In this document: in pieces, positions 33,293 to 48,200 of the stretch
Position numbering within the stretch: the first letter of the stretch is position 1
How the letters are laid out: each line of letters begins with the position of its first letter
Origin: Rhabdornis inornatus
Taxonomy: Eukaryota; Chordata; Aves; Passeriformes; Rhabdornithidae
Length of the DNA stretch: 64,000 nucleotides
Direction of reading: 5' to 3'
Assembly (NCBI GenBank): GCA_013397075.1
Contig: VWZS01006716.1
Span: 1 to 64,000, forward strand
Translations under genes and position numbers: made by a program
Notes under the pieces: generated by a model
What the model saw: the letters and a program-made list of their open reading frames with translations, nothing else
Told to the model about the DNA's origin: nothing
The model's database searches: none

Positions 33293-36200
33293 CTCAGTAC
33301 CAGCTTTCCTTTCAGACCGTGAGTAGTGATAGCCCCGCAATAAAATTGGTTTTAAATTGAGGAATTTAAGAGGCAATATAGCACTCCATTGAAAATAATT
33401 TAGAGTCATCAAGACAATAAGAGAAGGGTTTCTAGAGGTTTTGAAATTCACTGTTCTTTAGTGCCTTTCCATTGGGCCATTTTTCACATCTTGTGTGAAA
33501 TCCAGCAGAAGGCAATTTGAATGATTACATTTGCCATTGTCTGTTATTTTAAAGGCCTCCCCTGCAGTATTCTGTTGTCACCTTCAGCTGAGGAACTGGT
33601 GGGTTAATGAGGGAGACTGAAATACCTTCTGATCCAGACAGGTGGTATTCCCAAATCAGACAGAGCTAACAGGACAACAAAGTGAAGCTCTAGCTGCCAC
33701 TGCCTGCAGCTGGGATCCTTTGCTAGCCAGAGCTGTCAGTACAGAGCTGCTCATGAACTCTGAGATTAGGGTACAGAAAGGGAAGCAAGGACTTCAAAGC
33801 TATGCTGTGCTCCGAGTTTTTATATGCAGCTTGAAGATCCCAGTATTTCTGAATATGCATGTGTTTAATCTAAACATCGTATGGTTTTGCTGACCTATGC
33901 AATGTCGATATTTCTACCCTAATTTGTATGTGTTTCTCTGTGCACTGCCTGGTTTAGTTCTAGGAAAATGGTTAGAGTGCTGCTGAGTCAGTGCAGCTGG
34001 GATAATGAGTCGACCTACTTTTCCTGTCTCATTGGGACATCCATACATTATTGGAAGAAAAAATTAATTGCTACAGATAATCCTTTCCACAGTAAAGTCA
34101 ATGTGGAAAATCACTTCACCTATCACTATATTTGTCCCTAAACCCAGCCATAAAAGCAGCCTACAGCAATAATACTAGGAACAGCATTAGTTGAGAAAAA
34201 TATTAAAGTAGTATTCATGTATAACAACTGTGCAGCCCAAGATCGTAAAGCAAGTACACAAAGCACCAAAGGGTGGGCTGCAGCAAACTACTTTTTGTAA
34301 ACTTTGCAAAGGAATGATAAAGAAGTAGAAAGTCTTAATTCATTCAGTATCTTTTGATGCAAGCTATTCACTTTTAAAATGAGCGAGAATCTATGCAAAA
34401 AAATCTTGATTCTTATCTGCAAGACTTTTATGTGCTGGCTTTAAAGTAAAACACTGTGTTCTGTTATTCTGTGTGCAGAAGTGTTGCAACAACTAGAATT
34501 TATTTCAATAAAATAGGTCTGAAATCAGGGTGACTTCCAGGTTCATGAAGTTTTATACATTTAGTTACACATTGTACCCACCACACCTGATTGGCCAGAA
34601 TTTACTACTTTAACTGGGAGTTTATCTGACTTACTGGAGTTTTTTCAGCCACGTAACTGACCTGTGGTAATGCTGGTAAGAGAGAGCACCAAGATTTAGC
34701 ATAGCTTTTTTGATGGTGATAGACACACCATCAGTTTGGCGATTTCTGTGCTGTGTGCCTGCTCAGATTCATCCCTAAAATAGCCCTGGGATATTTGCCA
34801 GGTCCAGGGAGAAATGCCCAGTTTCATGCAGAGGTACTGGCTCAGGTCCTAGCAGCAGTGCAGTGTATCCAGCACACCCAATGTGCTACCCCAGGGCAGT
34901 TATGCCTCCAGTTCTGGAATGAGGCTTATGGTAGAGTTGGCTGAGCTGTCCCAGCACGGTGTATCCTCACATAGTCATGAAATATCCATAACATGATCTG
35001 TGCAGAGATCTCTGCATCTTGAGCACCCTGGTCAGGCAAGGGAACAAACCTGAGTTGGTGTGGAACAGAGCACTCTAGAAGAGATGACATCAAAACAATT
35101 AAAAAAAAAAAAAAAAAAAGATGTGGCCAAAGTACAAGGATTTATATGGAAATGTGAGCATGAAAATTACCTGGATGGCAGCCATTTCACTGCTGAATCC
35201 ACCCTGGTACCCTGTTTTCCTAGAGCTCATAAAAGGGTATAAATTAACAATGCCAGCTGTCTGCATGGAGCACATTTCTGGTATTTGCTATGTAACAGTG
35301 TCTTTCCTACAAAGCTACCCAATTTTCTGTGCAATGGGCAGAGCTCTATGTTCCTGCCAGGCTACCAGAATATCTGCTCCTCTCCTGCCAGCAGTCTGGC
35401 AATAAACCCAGTGTGCCTGGCACAAGAAGATCAGTGCAGATTTTCTTCCCTGTGTGGAACAGGTTTGCCTGCTGCTCTGAATACACCTGGGCCGTGTACC
35501 CTTATTCTGGGATCTGCATGGAAGAAAGAGGCTGCTGCTCATTTATTCTTTTAGCAGATGTAATTTCATGGGTTTTAGCAGCCCATGAAATCTCTTGGGC
35601 AGTTTATGCCTGTGTGCAGTGGTCCCAAGGCTACTGTTGTCAAGTGTTGAGATACTTGTCCTTCCTGGCTCATCCCATGATCTCTGTGAGGTTGTGTCTT
35701 TCTCCCGAAAGCCTTTACCTGGGTGAGGAGTCACAGCCTTCTCTGTTCCTATTAGTGATTAAATTTACCTGTTTTATCTGTGTGTTCTGTCCTCTCTCTG
35801 GTAGGAAAGGGACAGATACATGTTTCTTTATCTCCAAGGGCCACTTAACTGATACTGCATTCAGCATTGAATATTAAAGTCACAGAGATGGTTTATGTAG
35901 CAAAACAATAAAGTGTTCATAGTTCTGCCTCACATGAGATATAAGACAACCATACAGTTTAAATTAGATCTTCAGCTAACTCTAGACATATGTAAAGTTG
36001 CCCAATATTGTTAGTTTTTTTCATCCACTGTCCAGTCATTTTCTTCATTCTCCTCTGAGATCTCTGCCTGCAGTTTCTCTCTAAACTCAGCATTAGATAA
36101 TCTGTTTCAATGCAGTTCTGAAAATTGTGCATTTCTTTATTCTAACCTATGTTTCAGACAGACTGGAAACATGCTCTTGGACACTGCTTCATTTGGAAGA

Positions 36201-39200
36201 TTTAAGGATCTTATAAGTGGTAGGATCCTCTTCCCATGCTAGGGTCAGACAAACTATGATGGGGAAGAAAACCAGTCATTCACGACAGAAACATATTTCC
36301 AGTTAAAATATGTGCATATAGTGAACAATTTTAGACTTCAATACTAATTTTCTGTTGATTTTGACCCCCACCCCCCCAAACAGACATGCTCAGACATCCT
36401 GGAGCTGTGAAACTGTAATATTTAGTAGTATTTGGGAAATAATGCAAATATTTTTGTTTGAATTCTGTTCAAGATTTCACTTGGGCTGTATACTAGTGGA
36501 TTAACATCATAATAGGAATGAATGCACACATAAATTACATGAAAGAAATAACAGGTAGATACAAAGAAAATACATTTTAAGTTTTCTGAACGTGAATGGT
36601 TCACATTGTCTGAAAGTGTAAATGAACCCCCACAGACCTCTCTGAAAAAAGGGAGCACTTTAGAAATACAGACAGAATTCTTCGTAAGGAGAAGATTCTG
36701 AAACTGAAGCAGGTTAGGGAATTTATCTGAAGTGACATTTGGTCCTTTAGGCCTGAGGGGCATTTTAATCCTATGAGGATTTAATCTATATTAAGGATGC
36801 ATATGAGGAAAGAAAAGATAATTTTGGATTAAGAATGTTCATGGTGTTCTCTCTATGACTTTGGCTAAATTCAGTCACCCTTCATGAAGGCTAAATCTAA
36901 TTAAGATATGTTTTTCCCCTTATATTTTCACTTGTCTCCTTATATCTTTTAAGGTCAGTCCAAGGTAAAGTTATCCTGCTTGTATGTAAAACACTTCCTC
37001 TCTCTTCATGTATTTGCAAGAGAAATTCTTGTTTTCCTTGTTAGGTTTTGAACCTTGTCTTTATTTCTATGATCTTTTTTCCTATTTGCATGTTTTTCAG
37101 TGATTGTATTTGGAAGCATTTGTATTTTCAAGAGCAACTGCAATGCAGTCTGTTTAAATGCATTGCAAAGTGTGTTTAGTGTGATTGTAAAGAAAACAGT
37201 CTAATTGTCAGATATTCCACTTACTTTTAATTGGAGTACTGGTGCTACAGCTATGGTGAAGTGTAACTGTGAGGTGCTCTGATGGGTAATGTGTCATTAT
37301 ATATGCAATGAGTTTTCCTCAGTAAAGTCAGAGAGAAAAGTTACCAAACAGCAAGAGATAAACCACACCACTAGTAGTTTCTGGGCACTGTAAGAGAGCA
37401 TTTCCTCCTAAATTTTGTTACTTATGATACTGATAATAAGAACATTAGGCTTGGTCTGATATATGCTTACCAAACGTTATTGAAAATAACACAGAAGATT
37501 ACTGAAATGGAAAGTTTTTCTTTGCCTTGATTGTTAAGAAGTGCTTTTTATTTTTGTTCTTTCATTTTTCCATGTGCATACACTTTTCACTTTGCCTTTT
37601 TTTCTCAATTATGTAAAATGTTCCTTTAGGCCTTTCAATGGCAGTTCTGCAAGGGGACAAAACAATGTTTAAAATCTCTCTAACTATGAAACTGTCAATT
37701 TTTCCAAACAAAAGGCCAGTGTATTACATTCCATGGTGGTGCAGCATTTATTTTTAATGTTTTCATAAAAAGACCTACTTAGCTAATGAAATTTAAAATG
37801 AAGACTATAAGTATTTAAATAACCTGATCTTTAACTTTCCTACTCTAGATACATCTTAAGCCCAGTTCACTAGAAATCCAGGCTCATTAAAAGATGAATT
37901 TATAATGAAGCTGAAGAGAGCCTGTCATGTTTGTATGACAGGTCTGTTTGCAAAGGTATCAGGAATTTAATGGATTTATCACAGTAGTTCTTGCAACTCA
38001 TACTGCTACATGTATAAACCATAGTTCCAGCTATTAGAGCTGTTCTTAAAGTAAAACATATTTGTGTTTCCCCTAGTTTTATTTGTATCTTGCTAACGAG
38101 GAAAAAGTTGTGGCATCTTGTTCTCCTTCTGTCAGACACCCATTCTATGTGATCTCCTTCCTCTGCCACTTTAGTCCTGCCTTGCCATAGAAAGGCTGTG
38201 CAAAGATTTTTCTCCAGAGCTATAGACATTCTCTTGCTTACAGAAGCATTTATAAGGGAGTACTTCAGAAAAGGCTTTTGGACTCGTGAATCTCTTCCTG
38301 GATGCAACTTATGTTCCTGATTGTTGAGATACTCAGAACAGTATTACTCAAAATCAGCTTCATCTATTATTTAGGTATTGATGAGACCCAAATTCCTCCC
38401 CTGTATTTTTGTGGGTTGGGTGAAGAGTTAGTTGTGGAGACTGAGAGGCAGAAAAAAATGTGATGCTCTTGTAGTGCATTGTCAGGAATACAGAAATGAT
38501 TTCATGGGTAAGGAGAATCAATTGCATTGTCTGAAGCTCCACACTGAATGACAGTGATTCTTCCAGAGCACACAGAGCTGTGCAATTATCATTAATAATG
38601 TAGGGGATTAAACATTTTGCAATTGATTATGCAGTGTCAGATCTTAAGGCTTTTATTTTATTACTTCAACAAGTTCCTAGTTTAAATTTGTCTTTAAAAA
38701 TACTGATATTCAATTGTATGCACAGCTGCATACAATGTGTCTGTGTAGCAACCTGCTCCTTTAATGTACTTTGCCTCTCATTCCACCTGCTCATCACTCT
38801 ATCCCTTGCATATCTCAAATTAACTTCCAGACTCCTGAGGGGTGGTAGTGAACCACCATTTGTATTTGGATTTTTCAGCACCATTCAGTAAATGTAAAAC
38901 ATGAAAGGGCTGTGTGTGCCCCCTGTGAAATGATGAGGGAGAAATGACCAGGAAATCCTTGATTTAAATAGGAAGGAAGGACCTGTGAGTGAATCCAAAG
39001 AAATGTCGCACTGCTTAACAAAGTGTTACCCTCTGATGTGACTGAAGATGTAAGTTGTGCAAGTTTTCCTGTTCAGCAAAGCAACAGGGCAATTGATATG
39101 TTAGCTGCTGCAAGAGCTGGTATAATTTGCTGCCTGGAAGAAAAATTTTGAAGCACTAATTAAAGCTCTCTATTTTACAATCTTTTCAATAGCTTTATTT

Positions 39201-42200
39201 TTAATATAAACGTCTATAAATGTACTAAAAACTGAAAGTGCTTATTTTGGCATTGTAGCTTGTATCTTGTAGGAGTTACAGTTTGAGAGTGCCTCTGATA
39301 ATATCAACAGCTCTGCCAGCTGAAGGGGATGAAGGGTCTTGGATGGAGTGGGAAGTGTAACTTCAGGTTACACAGCAGCCACTGGAATAGAAGCAGAGCT
39401 GCCTCTCCCAGTATCCTGGTATATTGCTGTTGTTGCTTTTTGGAGGTGTTGACTACCACAGCCAAACTCTTCTTTTAGTTGTTTTGGGAAGAGGTGTTGC
39501 CTCAGAGTGATGGGTGTTTTTTTCAAATGTGCCATATTTGAACGTGATTACCATGTTAGTGCTCTTTTTGCTAGCAAGGAACTTAATTAAAATCAGCAAG
39601 TATTTAGCATTGCACTCTTTCATAAATTGTTGGCAGGGATTCAGAGGTCTTGCAGTGCAACTGGGAAAATTGAAGATGTTCAAGTACTAAGAGAGGAGCA
39701 GTGATAAACCAGCTTAGCTGTCTGCTTGAAAATGCAGAGGAAATGTACAGGAAAAAGCAATGGTGCCATATGGGGGCTATACCATGTAAGTATAACTGTG
39801 CTGAATTGCATTCCAGAATAAATAACCCACATCTGCTTCATGATGTTTGTGGTTCAGTGTGGCCACAGCTGCATCTAGATATTTAGAATTCTGATATTAT
39901 TTTTAACTGACTAGAGCAATCTTTAAATTGGGTAAGTATATGAGCAGATTGAATGTATCTTACAAGGAAAATTGTTCTTCACCTTAAAATTTTAGGGATA
40001 TGTACTAGGATTACATTACCAAATTAGTATTATGATTTATAAAACATAATAATATCCTTTTGCTATAAAGTTTATATTAAAATATGATTTGTATTTTCCT
40101 TCTGGAAACTTAGTGTAACTAGACAATGCTACAATAATTGGTTTCTGTTTACACTTTCCTTATTTTTATTTTTTTGGTGAAAAATGCTACCTAATCTAGA
40201 CTACTCTTGTTATAATCCAAGCAGATTTTTCATTTTTTTTCAGAGTATCATGTAAGGCCAATGAAATAATGAAAGGGACAGCCTATCTGACTGTTAAGGT
40301 CGTGACTTTATACAGTGCTTTCATTTGAACAATTAGAATTTGTGCTGTATTTTAAGGAGTTTCTTGAGCAATATGGTTTGCAATTTAGATTAGTTTACCC
40401 CTGAACTTTCCTCTAAAGTTATATAATGTCTTCAATTACACAAAAAGCTAATAAGTAATTAATCCATTTTGCACACATAAAACCTCTAGGTGAAATGCAG
40501 TAATTTGTAGAGTACTTGTAATAAACCCTATATTGCACTAATGAAATAATTAAATGAAAATACGTCCTTTATATACTTCATCAGAGATTTTGTAGTGTAC
40601 TTTTTTTCACTGCATACAGTTACTAATGGGAGAGGGGATTCCATTTTGCCACTTTTTATAGGTGGATTTTTTGTTTTAGATTCTGCAAGCATGCTTTCCT
40701 TAGATTTTAATTAACAAAATATTTAAAAACTATCAGGGATGAGGTAAATACCTGATGAAACTGTGGAGTGAGGAAGTACAAACTGTTTCTCATGGAAATC
40801 AGGAGCAGCTCAGGGTGCCAACTGTCCTGTACAAAAAGAAAATGCAAATATTCCTATGTCTAATCCAATCATTAGCCTGGAAATTCCAGCACAAAAATTT
40901 AAAGCCCTGTTGAGGGCTGGGTATGCTCACAGCTGCCAGAGTTGTGCTGTGTGACATCACCTCCCTGCCCTTCTGCATTTCTTGGGTAGTGGGAGATTGT
41001 TACAGGGAGAGGGGCACTCGCGGTAAAATGCCTCTCTTCAGGTTGAGGATGATAAACTGTGTCATCAAGTGAGAATGTGGTCTGGAGAAATGAATGTAGA
41101 GGCCTCTGAGACATGTCACAAAATGCATGTGAAGAACAAGAGTCATGGAGGGATTGTCACAGGATGGATTTTATAGCCCTGATGGTTTAAATCTTCTAAC
41201 TAGAAGACTGACCACTCTGATCTTTTTTCTTTTGCTTTTTTGATGCACTAAGTAAATAGTCTCCCAACTGGGTAAAAATTACTTTTTTGAGTTGGAGCCA
41301 AAAACCAGCTGAACAAAATATTTTGGCTAGTGCTGTTCTTAGAGCAGACACAATTCAAGTGCCTTTCAAAGCAGGAGCATCCTAGTTACCTGGGGAATCT
41401 CTCAGCTGCTTGTAGGATTTCTTCTGCTGGACAGAAGCAGGTACAAAACTATCCCTGTCCCCACTGCTGCAGCTCTGGTCTTCATAATAGGGAGGTTATT
41501 TTCTATATCTATTTCTTTAATCCCTGTCTTTTCTGGGTCCTCTGAATAATTTACTTCCAAGCTTCAAATCTGTAAAAACATTCTGTGATGCTTTCCGGTT
41601 CAGTGATCACCTTGTCACTGGTCCCTCTGTTCCTTACACTGGAAGGTGCAGCTGTGTTGCTTTTTGCTCAGCCCTGTGATGTGAGCTCGTATCACTGGCT
41701 CGGGATAATGGAAGGGCAATCACCTCCCGTGCTTCCATCCCTCAGTGAATCCACTCTCATTCAGGTGTCTCTTTATTCCTGCTGTGAGCAGATTCCTACC
41801 ACACAATACTGAAGCTATCTAGGAGTGCTGTTCATTTTGTCAGCATTTCCTTTTTGTTGTGCATTTGGGTTCTGCAACTTCTTCCCTCAAAATCCTTTCT
41901 TTTCTTAATTTTTTTTAGTTCTCTTTTATATTGTTCTAGAATGGGATGCACTTCTCAGTCCTCAGGAACACACTTTTCTATTCTCCATTATTCCCCCCAA
42001 GCTCAGCATTTGATGCTGATTGCTTTAGCTTTAGTACTTCATTGTGTTTAAGCAGCTGCTCAGATTTAAGTATAAGAAGTTAAATTATTAACATTTTAAC
42101 ACATGCTTTTCCCAATTCATAATGGATGGCACCTTTAACTTTTTCCTGAATGGGAGGCTAAAAGCCTCAATATGAATATAAAGTTGAATTAAGTCTTTGG

Positions 42201-45200
42201 TGAATATTGAACACATACCTATAATATGTATGTATTTAAGTGCTTTCCTAAGTATAAGTATTTTACCCTGATTTGAAATTCTTCCCAACAAGAAACATGT
42301 TCTTGTTTCTCTAATTAACCACAGTTACTGACTAGAAAAAAGATATAGTGCTTTTACAGATAATTAGGGGAGGGTGTTTTGCTAGTTCACTTCTCTATTT
42401 TCTCATTAGACAGGCATCTATTCAGCATTCTCAGGTTCTGTAGACAAGATGTTTCTGCTGACTTTGTACAAGTGTAGCTTATTCTCATACAGAGCTGGCA
42501 GCTAAACCTTAGTTATAGCATTATTTTGTTGTTGGACGCTATCCGGAACTGCTCTTGTTAAAGGAAGGGCGTATATATATATTTACTTACCTGTATCTTT
42601 CAGTGATGGAGGAGAGCATTTGAAAAATAAAGACCAAAACTGTAAAAGTAGTGCTTAAAATTCAATTTTAAGACAGACTTATAGCACATTATTTTTATAT
42701 GCATGGAATATAGACAATTATTACTTCCCTCCTACCTCAAATTTTTTTGAATACTCTGCTTTACTTTCTTGAAAATATTTGTTTATGGACAGCGGAAAAA
42801 TCAAAATAAATTCATACTATAGTGATAGAATGAATAAAAAATTCAAGTTGAAAAATTCTCTGAAAATATTTCAGCTTGATTTGCTTTGAAAAGCTTGCTT
42901 CTCTGAGTAGAATGACTGGTAAAGGGTATTGTACAGGAAAAGCCCTGTTATGAATGCCTGAAATTTTTGAAGTTATTTTTGAATAGATTGATTCATATTC
43001 AGATTAGCTTCCTGCCAGATGGAGGGAATTTACAGTAAATCAGTTCTTGGCAGGAGAGAAATAAAAAATGAACAACATCTGCTTATTTATAAAAGTTGTC
43101 CTATTCTTTTTACATATTGGTGAGGCACAAATTACCTACCCAAAGAAAGCTTTGTGACCAGTAAGCTGTGGAATGTTAAACCTTACAGGGATGAGAAGGC
43201 ATTTGTGTTTACAAAAGAGGTTGACACCAGAGCATGTTTACAGACTGTACACAGCACCTTTGCAAAGCACAGCCGCTGCTGCTCAGCATCTCTGTCTACT
43301 GAGCTCCTGCTCCAACACTGGGTCTCGGTGCAAGGAAAGCCTCGCAGTTGCCAGAAGTTATTTTAGGCTGTGATCTTGCAGACGTGTGTCTGTAGGCAAA
43401 CTCAAAGTCAAATATTCCACATCCACAGGGGAAGAAGACTCATGAGTATGCAAAACCTTAATAGCCTCCTTTTGACCCATGCAGATCAAACTGTCCTGTG
43501 GTCCTATTAATATTTCTATCTCCAAGTTCATACTTAATAAGTTGGATATTGGAGAGCTCAGATATTAGGTCAATATATTTGACTGCTCCTTTGTAATGGC
43601 CTTACTGTGATGGGCGTGCCTGGGTTTTTAATAAGCAGTTTGTTTACACTATTGACATTTTAATGTACATGTACATAAAAAGAGAAAGCTCAGGCCTTCA
43701 CAGTGTCATTCATGTCCAAATATTGGCTCAAAGCTGCTGCAGTCAGAGGTTAGATGACTGAAGCAGGAGTTAACAGCATCCTTCTGGTATGAATAGCTCA
43801 CAGCAATCCTTCAGTATTTGCAGCTCATGATCAACAAAAGCTGGAAGTGACAGGCAATGACAAGGCACAGTCATGATATTTCCCATACCTAACTTGGTTT
43901 ACCAAAAATACCATGCTGCTCTCTACCCACATATTTCTAAGTGGAAATATATGTATGTTTTGTTGTTTAAGTTTAGAGATAAGACATCCTTGGAATGTAG
44001 GTAATTTATTTCTTTACCTCACTAACCAGCCGATTCCTGAAGGAACATCTGGGCAGAGGAAGAGTGGAGACAAAGGTGCCATTGAAACTGCTCGAGGATC
44101 ACTGGTGGCTGTTCACACGTTTATAAAGGGTGATCCCCAGCTGCAAGGTCACTTGAGCACTATAAAATCCTCAGCAACCTCTTGCTTTCAGCCCTTTTCT
44201 CCCAGCGTGGCCCCCTCCCTTCTGTGTGCACTGTTGGCCATGGGCTGTAGGATCTGCTGGCTCTGAGTGGATCCCCGTGCTCCTCTGTTTCTCCCCAGCT
44301 CAGGAAACCCCTTGTGTGCTGCAATCCACTGCTTTGCTGTGGGATGCAGCTGCTCAAGATCTGGTCACCTTGGTGAATGAAGTCACAGCTCTCCTGCCTT
44401 TGTGAGATTTACATGGAATGTGATCATCTGTGGCAGATTTAAGATTGAAATTTTTTCTTCTCCTCTTATTTGTGAAATTCTATCATCCTGACCTAGAAGG
44501 CCAGACATTTTGATTCCCTCCAGTTAAAAATGTAATTATGTCAGATATTTTATCAGCAAATCTACCAGGAGATATTATTGTTTCTATTTTTCAGACAGTG
44601 CCTGTCAAAGGATTTAGAATTAGCACTCTTGTCCTTGGCCAAAAAAAGCCAAGGTAATAATCTCAATGATGATAGCCAGAAATGGCTGATGAATGAAGCC
44701 TGAAGTAATACAGTCATTAGATTGCATTTTCTCATTTCTGAATGTATATGTATAATGCTGCTATTTCTTCTTGGATAGTAGAAAAAACGTGCTAATGTAA
44801 TTTGAAAATTACACTGGGAAAAATGAATATTTTCAAATAATTCCCACTTTATGTTGGTGGTTAATATGCAGAAATTGTAGGTGTTCTATAGAATGACTGT
44901 ATTTTGGAGACTAAATTTGAACTTCAAAGTGAATTAAAAGATTAGGTCATGATTAATGCTTAACTTATTCTGTCAAATACATGCCTGTTAAGAAAGCAGC
45001 ATTGTAGAGTAGTCATCTAGCATGAAATTCAGTGGATTTAAATAGGTATAACACAGCAGGGTTACAGCAAGAAAAGACAATGACTATCAAAAGTGAAGCC
45101 AAAAAATTCTGTAAGGACTGAAGGACAGTGATAAATGAAAATGAAAATGTTGTTACTTTAGTTTTAAATTTCGTTGCAGGCTAAAGTCCTGTGTCTTTTA

Positions 45201-48200
45201 AATACTTGGATAACAGGGGTGTTCCATATGGTGGATACTGTAGGGAAGTGGAACTAAGCAGGGTGTCCAGTGTTTGCAGAATCATGTAATCTGAAACAGA
45301 ACCTATTCTGCAATTTCTCCTGATAGATTTAAAACCTAATCCTGCAAGATCCACACATACAAACCTCACAGGAACTTTTCAGGGGAATTTGCTACCTTTT
45401 AGATAAGTTAACTGAAACTGTTTCAAATATATAGGTGTTAAAGGCAAAACCAGAAAGAAGTAGGCAATGCTTCTCCATCCTGTATCTTCAGTCTAAAGTT
45501 GAGTCATTATTCACATTTTATGGCAGTGAAATGGAGTCAAATAACTACCCTGCAGCACCCCCTGCACCCAGAGCTGCAGGAATGTGTCTGTTGAGTTCTG
45601 GTGTGAGGTTTGGTTTGGTTTTTCCCTCTATGTCCTATTCTCTTCCTGTTTCTCAGCCAGGTCTTGAAATTCTGCAAACCTCTTTGTTTACAAACAATGT
45701 GAAACATTTGAAACAATACTTGTGCTTAAATATTACAGGTGGTTGTTTTTGCCCTCCTTAGGGACAAGAGAGTTCCAAGCAGTTGGTAAAATCAGCTCCT
45801 AAGCATGTTTCCACTTTCACAGTGTGTAGTTATGAACACAAAAGAAAAGAGAAGGAAGCTGGCAACTTTGTGGTTAATAGGAATTATAATTTTGTGTGTG
45901 TTTCTGAACATTAGATTTTTGCTGAAGACCAACACACTGTAGGCTGTGCAGTAATTATTTAGTATTCTATCAGGGAACACAAAACACATCACTGACCTTG
46001 AGTGTCTTAGCAATTGTATTCAAGAAAATGAAAATTAATTTATGCAAATAATAAAGGACAATAATTAGATAACATATAATTTAATGCTTGGAAGATTTCT
46101 AAAAATCAATTTGAAGCTGCTAATGTTGTAAAATGTCAATTGCTTTTCACAAAGGTGTGTTTTCTTACAATTCATTTTTAAGGCGTTTAATGTATACATT
46201 GCATATGGTAACTCATCGTCCTTTAGTAAAGTGCTGGAGCACATCAGCACTTCAATTAGAGAACATTCACTGATATCAGGGCAATTATTTACCTGAAAAA
46301 TCTCTTAGAAATGTTTGATTATAATTTTTTTGCAGTAGCAAAAGCAAGGGGCAAGGTTCTGCAGTTAAATTTGCAGCTCTCTGGCATTCTAACTACTCTT
46401 TCAAACATTGTTTGCTTCTTCAGACTCTCCCTCCTTGTATTTGAAAGAGAAATAATGAGTAAAGCTGAGTAATTTTGAGGCATGATGAAAAATGGAACAA
46501 AGCAAGCTGCTTTTTCATGGGCTTTAACAAAAGCTTTTATTTTTAAATGGCTGCTGAATCATGTTGCTGCGCATTGATAGGCAAACACTGAGAAGAATCC
46601 TTTGTTGTCCATTATTGACATATGGGTTGGCTAGACATGGTTATGAACTCCTGTGATTTTGTTCTCAGTCTGCAGTAGTATTTTTATTAGACATTTTATA
46701 TGATAAGTGAAGGAACACTTTTGAATCCCGAGCTGTCACTACATTTCACTTACTCTCTGAAGTGTCCTGGAGAAAATTTGACTATAGGGGTATTAGGATG
46801 GGCAATGAAATTTGAACTGAAGTTAAAATAATTCTCTATTCAAAATACAGTTTTCTTAGTGCATATTTAAAATAACAAATGAAACTCTTTAATTTTAAAA
46901 TGGCCTGGCCCAGTGTTCAGCAGGAATGTTCTAACTAAATGCAAAATCAGCCTGTATTCCCTTTGAGATTTTGTTTTCGTTTAAACAGTAAGTATCTGCA
47001 TTTACTGATGTTACAGAAATCAAATTCTGAGGATAAAAAAATATTTATGCCTTATGCAAATATACTGGAAAACTCTGAGTTCAATAAATTGCACTTTTTT
47101 CTTTCCTGCTTCTTTGTTGTTATCCCTACATGTTAATTGAGTGAATAAGCATGCCATAAATGGCTGTATAAATATATGGGATGCTTTTCAACAAGGTAAT
47201 TTTTCCATAATATTACTTTCCTAATTTGACCTAAGAATGGGAAAGTTTACTCCCTGTGTTTGATCAGAACTTATATTTAAAATAAGAATCAAGTTAGCTA
47301 CTCTTTACAGCTGTAGAAAACTATTAATTAGTAATAATAGCAAAACAATATTTTGACCTTCCAGAGTCCAAAAGTATACTATTATTAATTAACATAAATT
47401 GATTATGTTTAGTAACAAGAGCAGAGTCAATAGTGCAAAACACTTCCATAAATATTCATGTGAATGTTAAGTGTGCCTATTTCAGGTGTCTTTGCTTCCT
47501 GAGTTCTCTTGCACTGGCTGGCCTTTTGCCAGACTAAATGCTCATAGGAAAAAAGAAACTTTAGACCACATATTTTAGCACTTAAGTTTGTTTGCCATCA
47601 GAAATTCCTGCAAGAATCTGTGAAGACTCATGTTTGTCCCATTATGGAGCCAGTGCCTGCTTAGGAAAGTTGATGTCTATTTTGAAAAAAATCCCACACC
47701 ACCACCTGTGGTAAAAAACTTCTCAAGATCAGATAGGGTGTGGATGTCAGCAGTCTCCCATTTCTGATGCCACCTGTGTCTCTTTAAGCAAGGGGGTGCT
47801 TTTTTCCCTTTTATCATTGTTCTTTTCTGTGTGTCTCACCAGCAGTAACAGCAGAGTGACTTAACCAAGAGAAAGAAAATACACTACTAGATGCAAGAAA
47901 ATCCTAATATTATAACAGAAAATAATTAGGTTTGGTATAATTTGTAACATAATTCATAGAAACTCTCAACTGGTCAACATTTTCATGGTTCTGAAAGGTT
48001 TCTGTAGCCATACCCAAGTTCCTTTATGCTTTCTGCGTGATCGTGAACTGGACAAGTTTCATACTCATTCTATTTCCATTTTGAAAAGATGCAGTAGAAG
48101 CATAAAAATCACAAGATGACAGAATTATGAATGATCCAAGTGATTTGCTTAGGAGAAAAAGATATTGATAAAATATTTTGCTTTTCTTTAACAGAATGGC

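Noticed and set aside
35329..35877. 182-codon + strand frame
   Set aside because: No recognisable domain, hydrophobic and cysteine-rich in no known pattern, and other frames are also open in parts. Likely chance in a locally GC-richer stretch.
44633..44654. CCTTGGC...GCCAAGG small hairpin
   Set aside because: A 7-bp stem is expected by chance many times in 64 kb.
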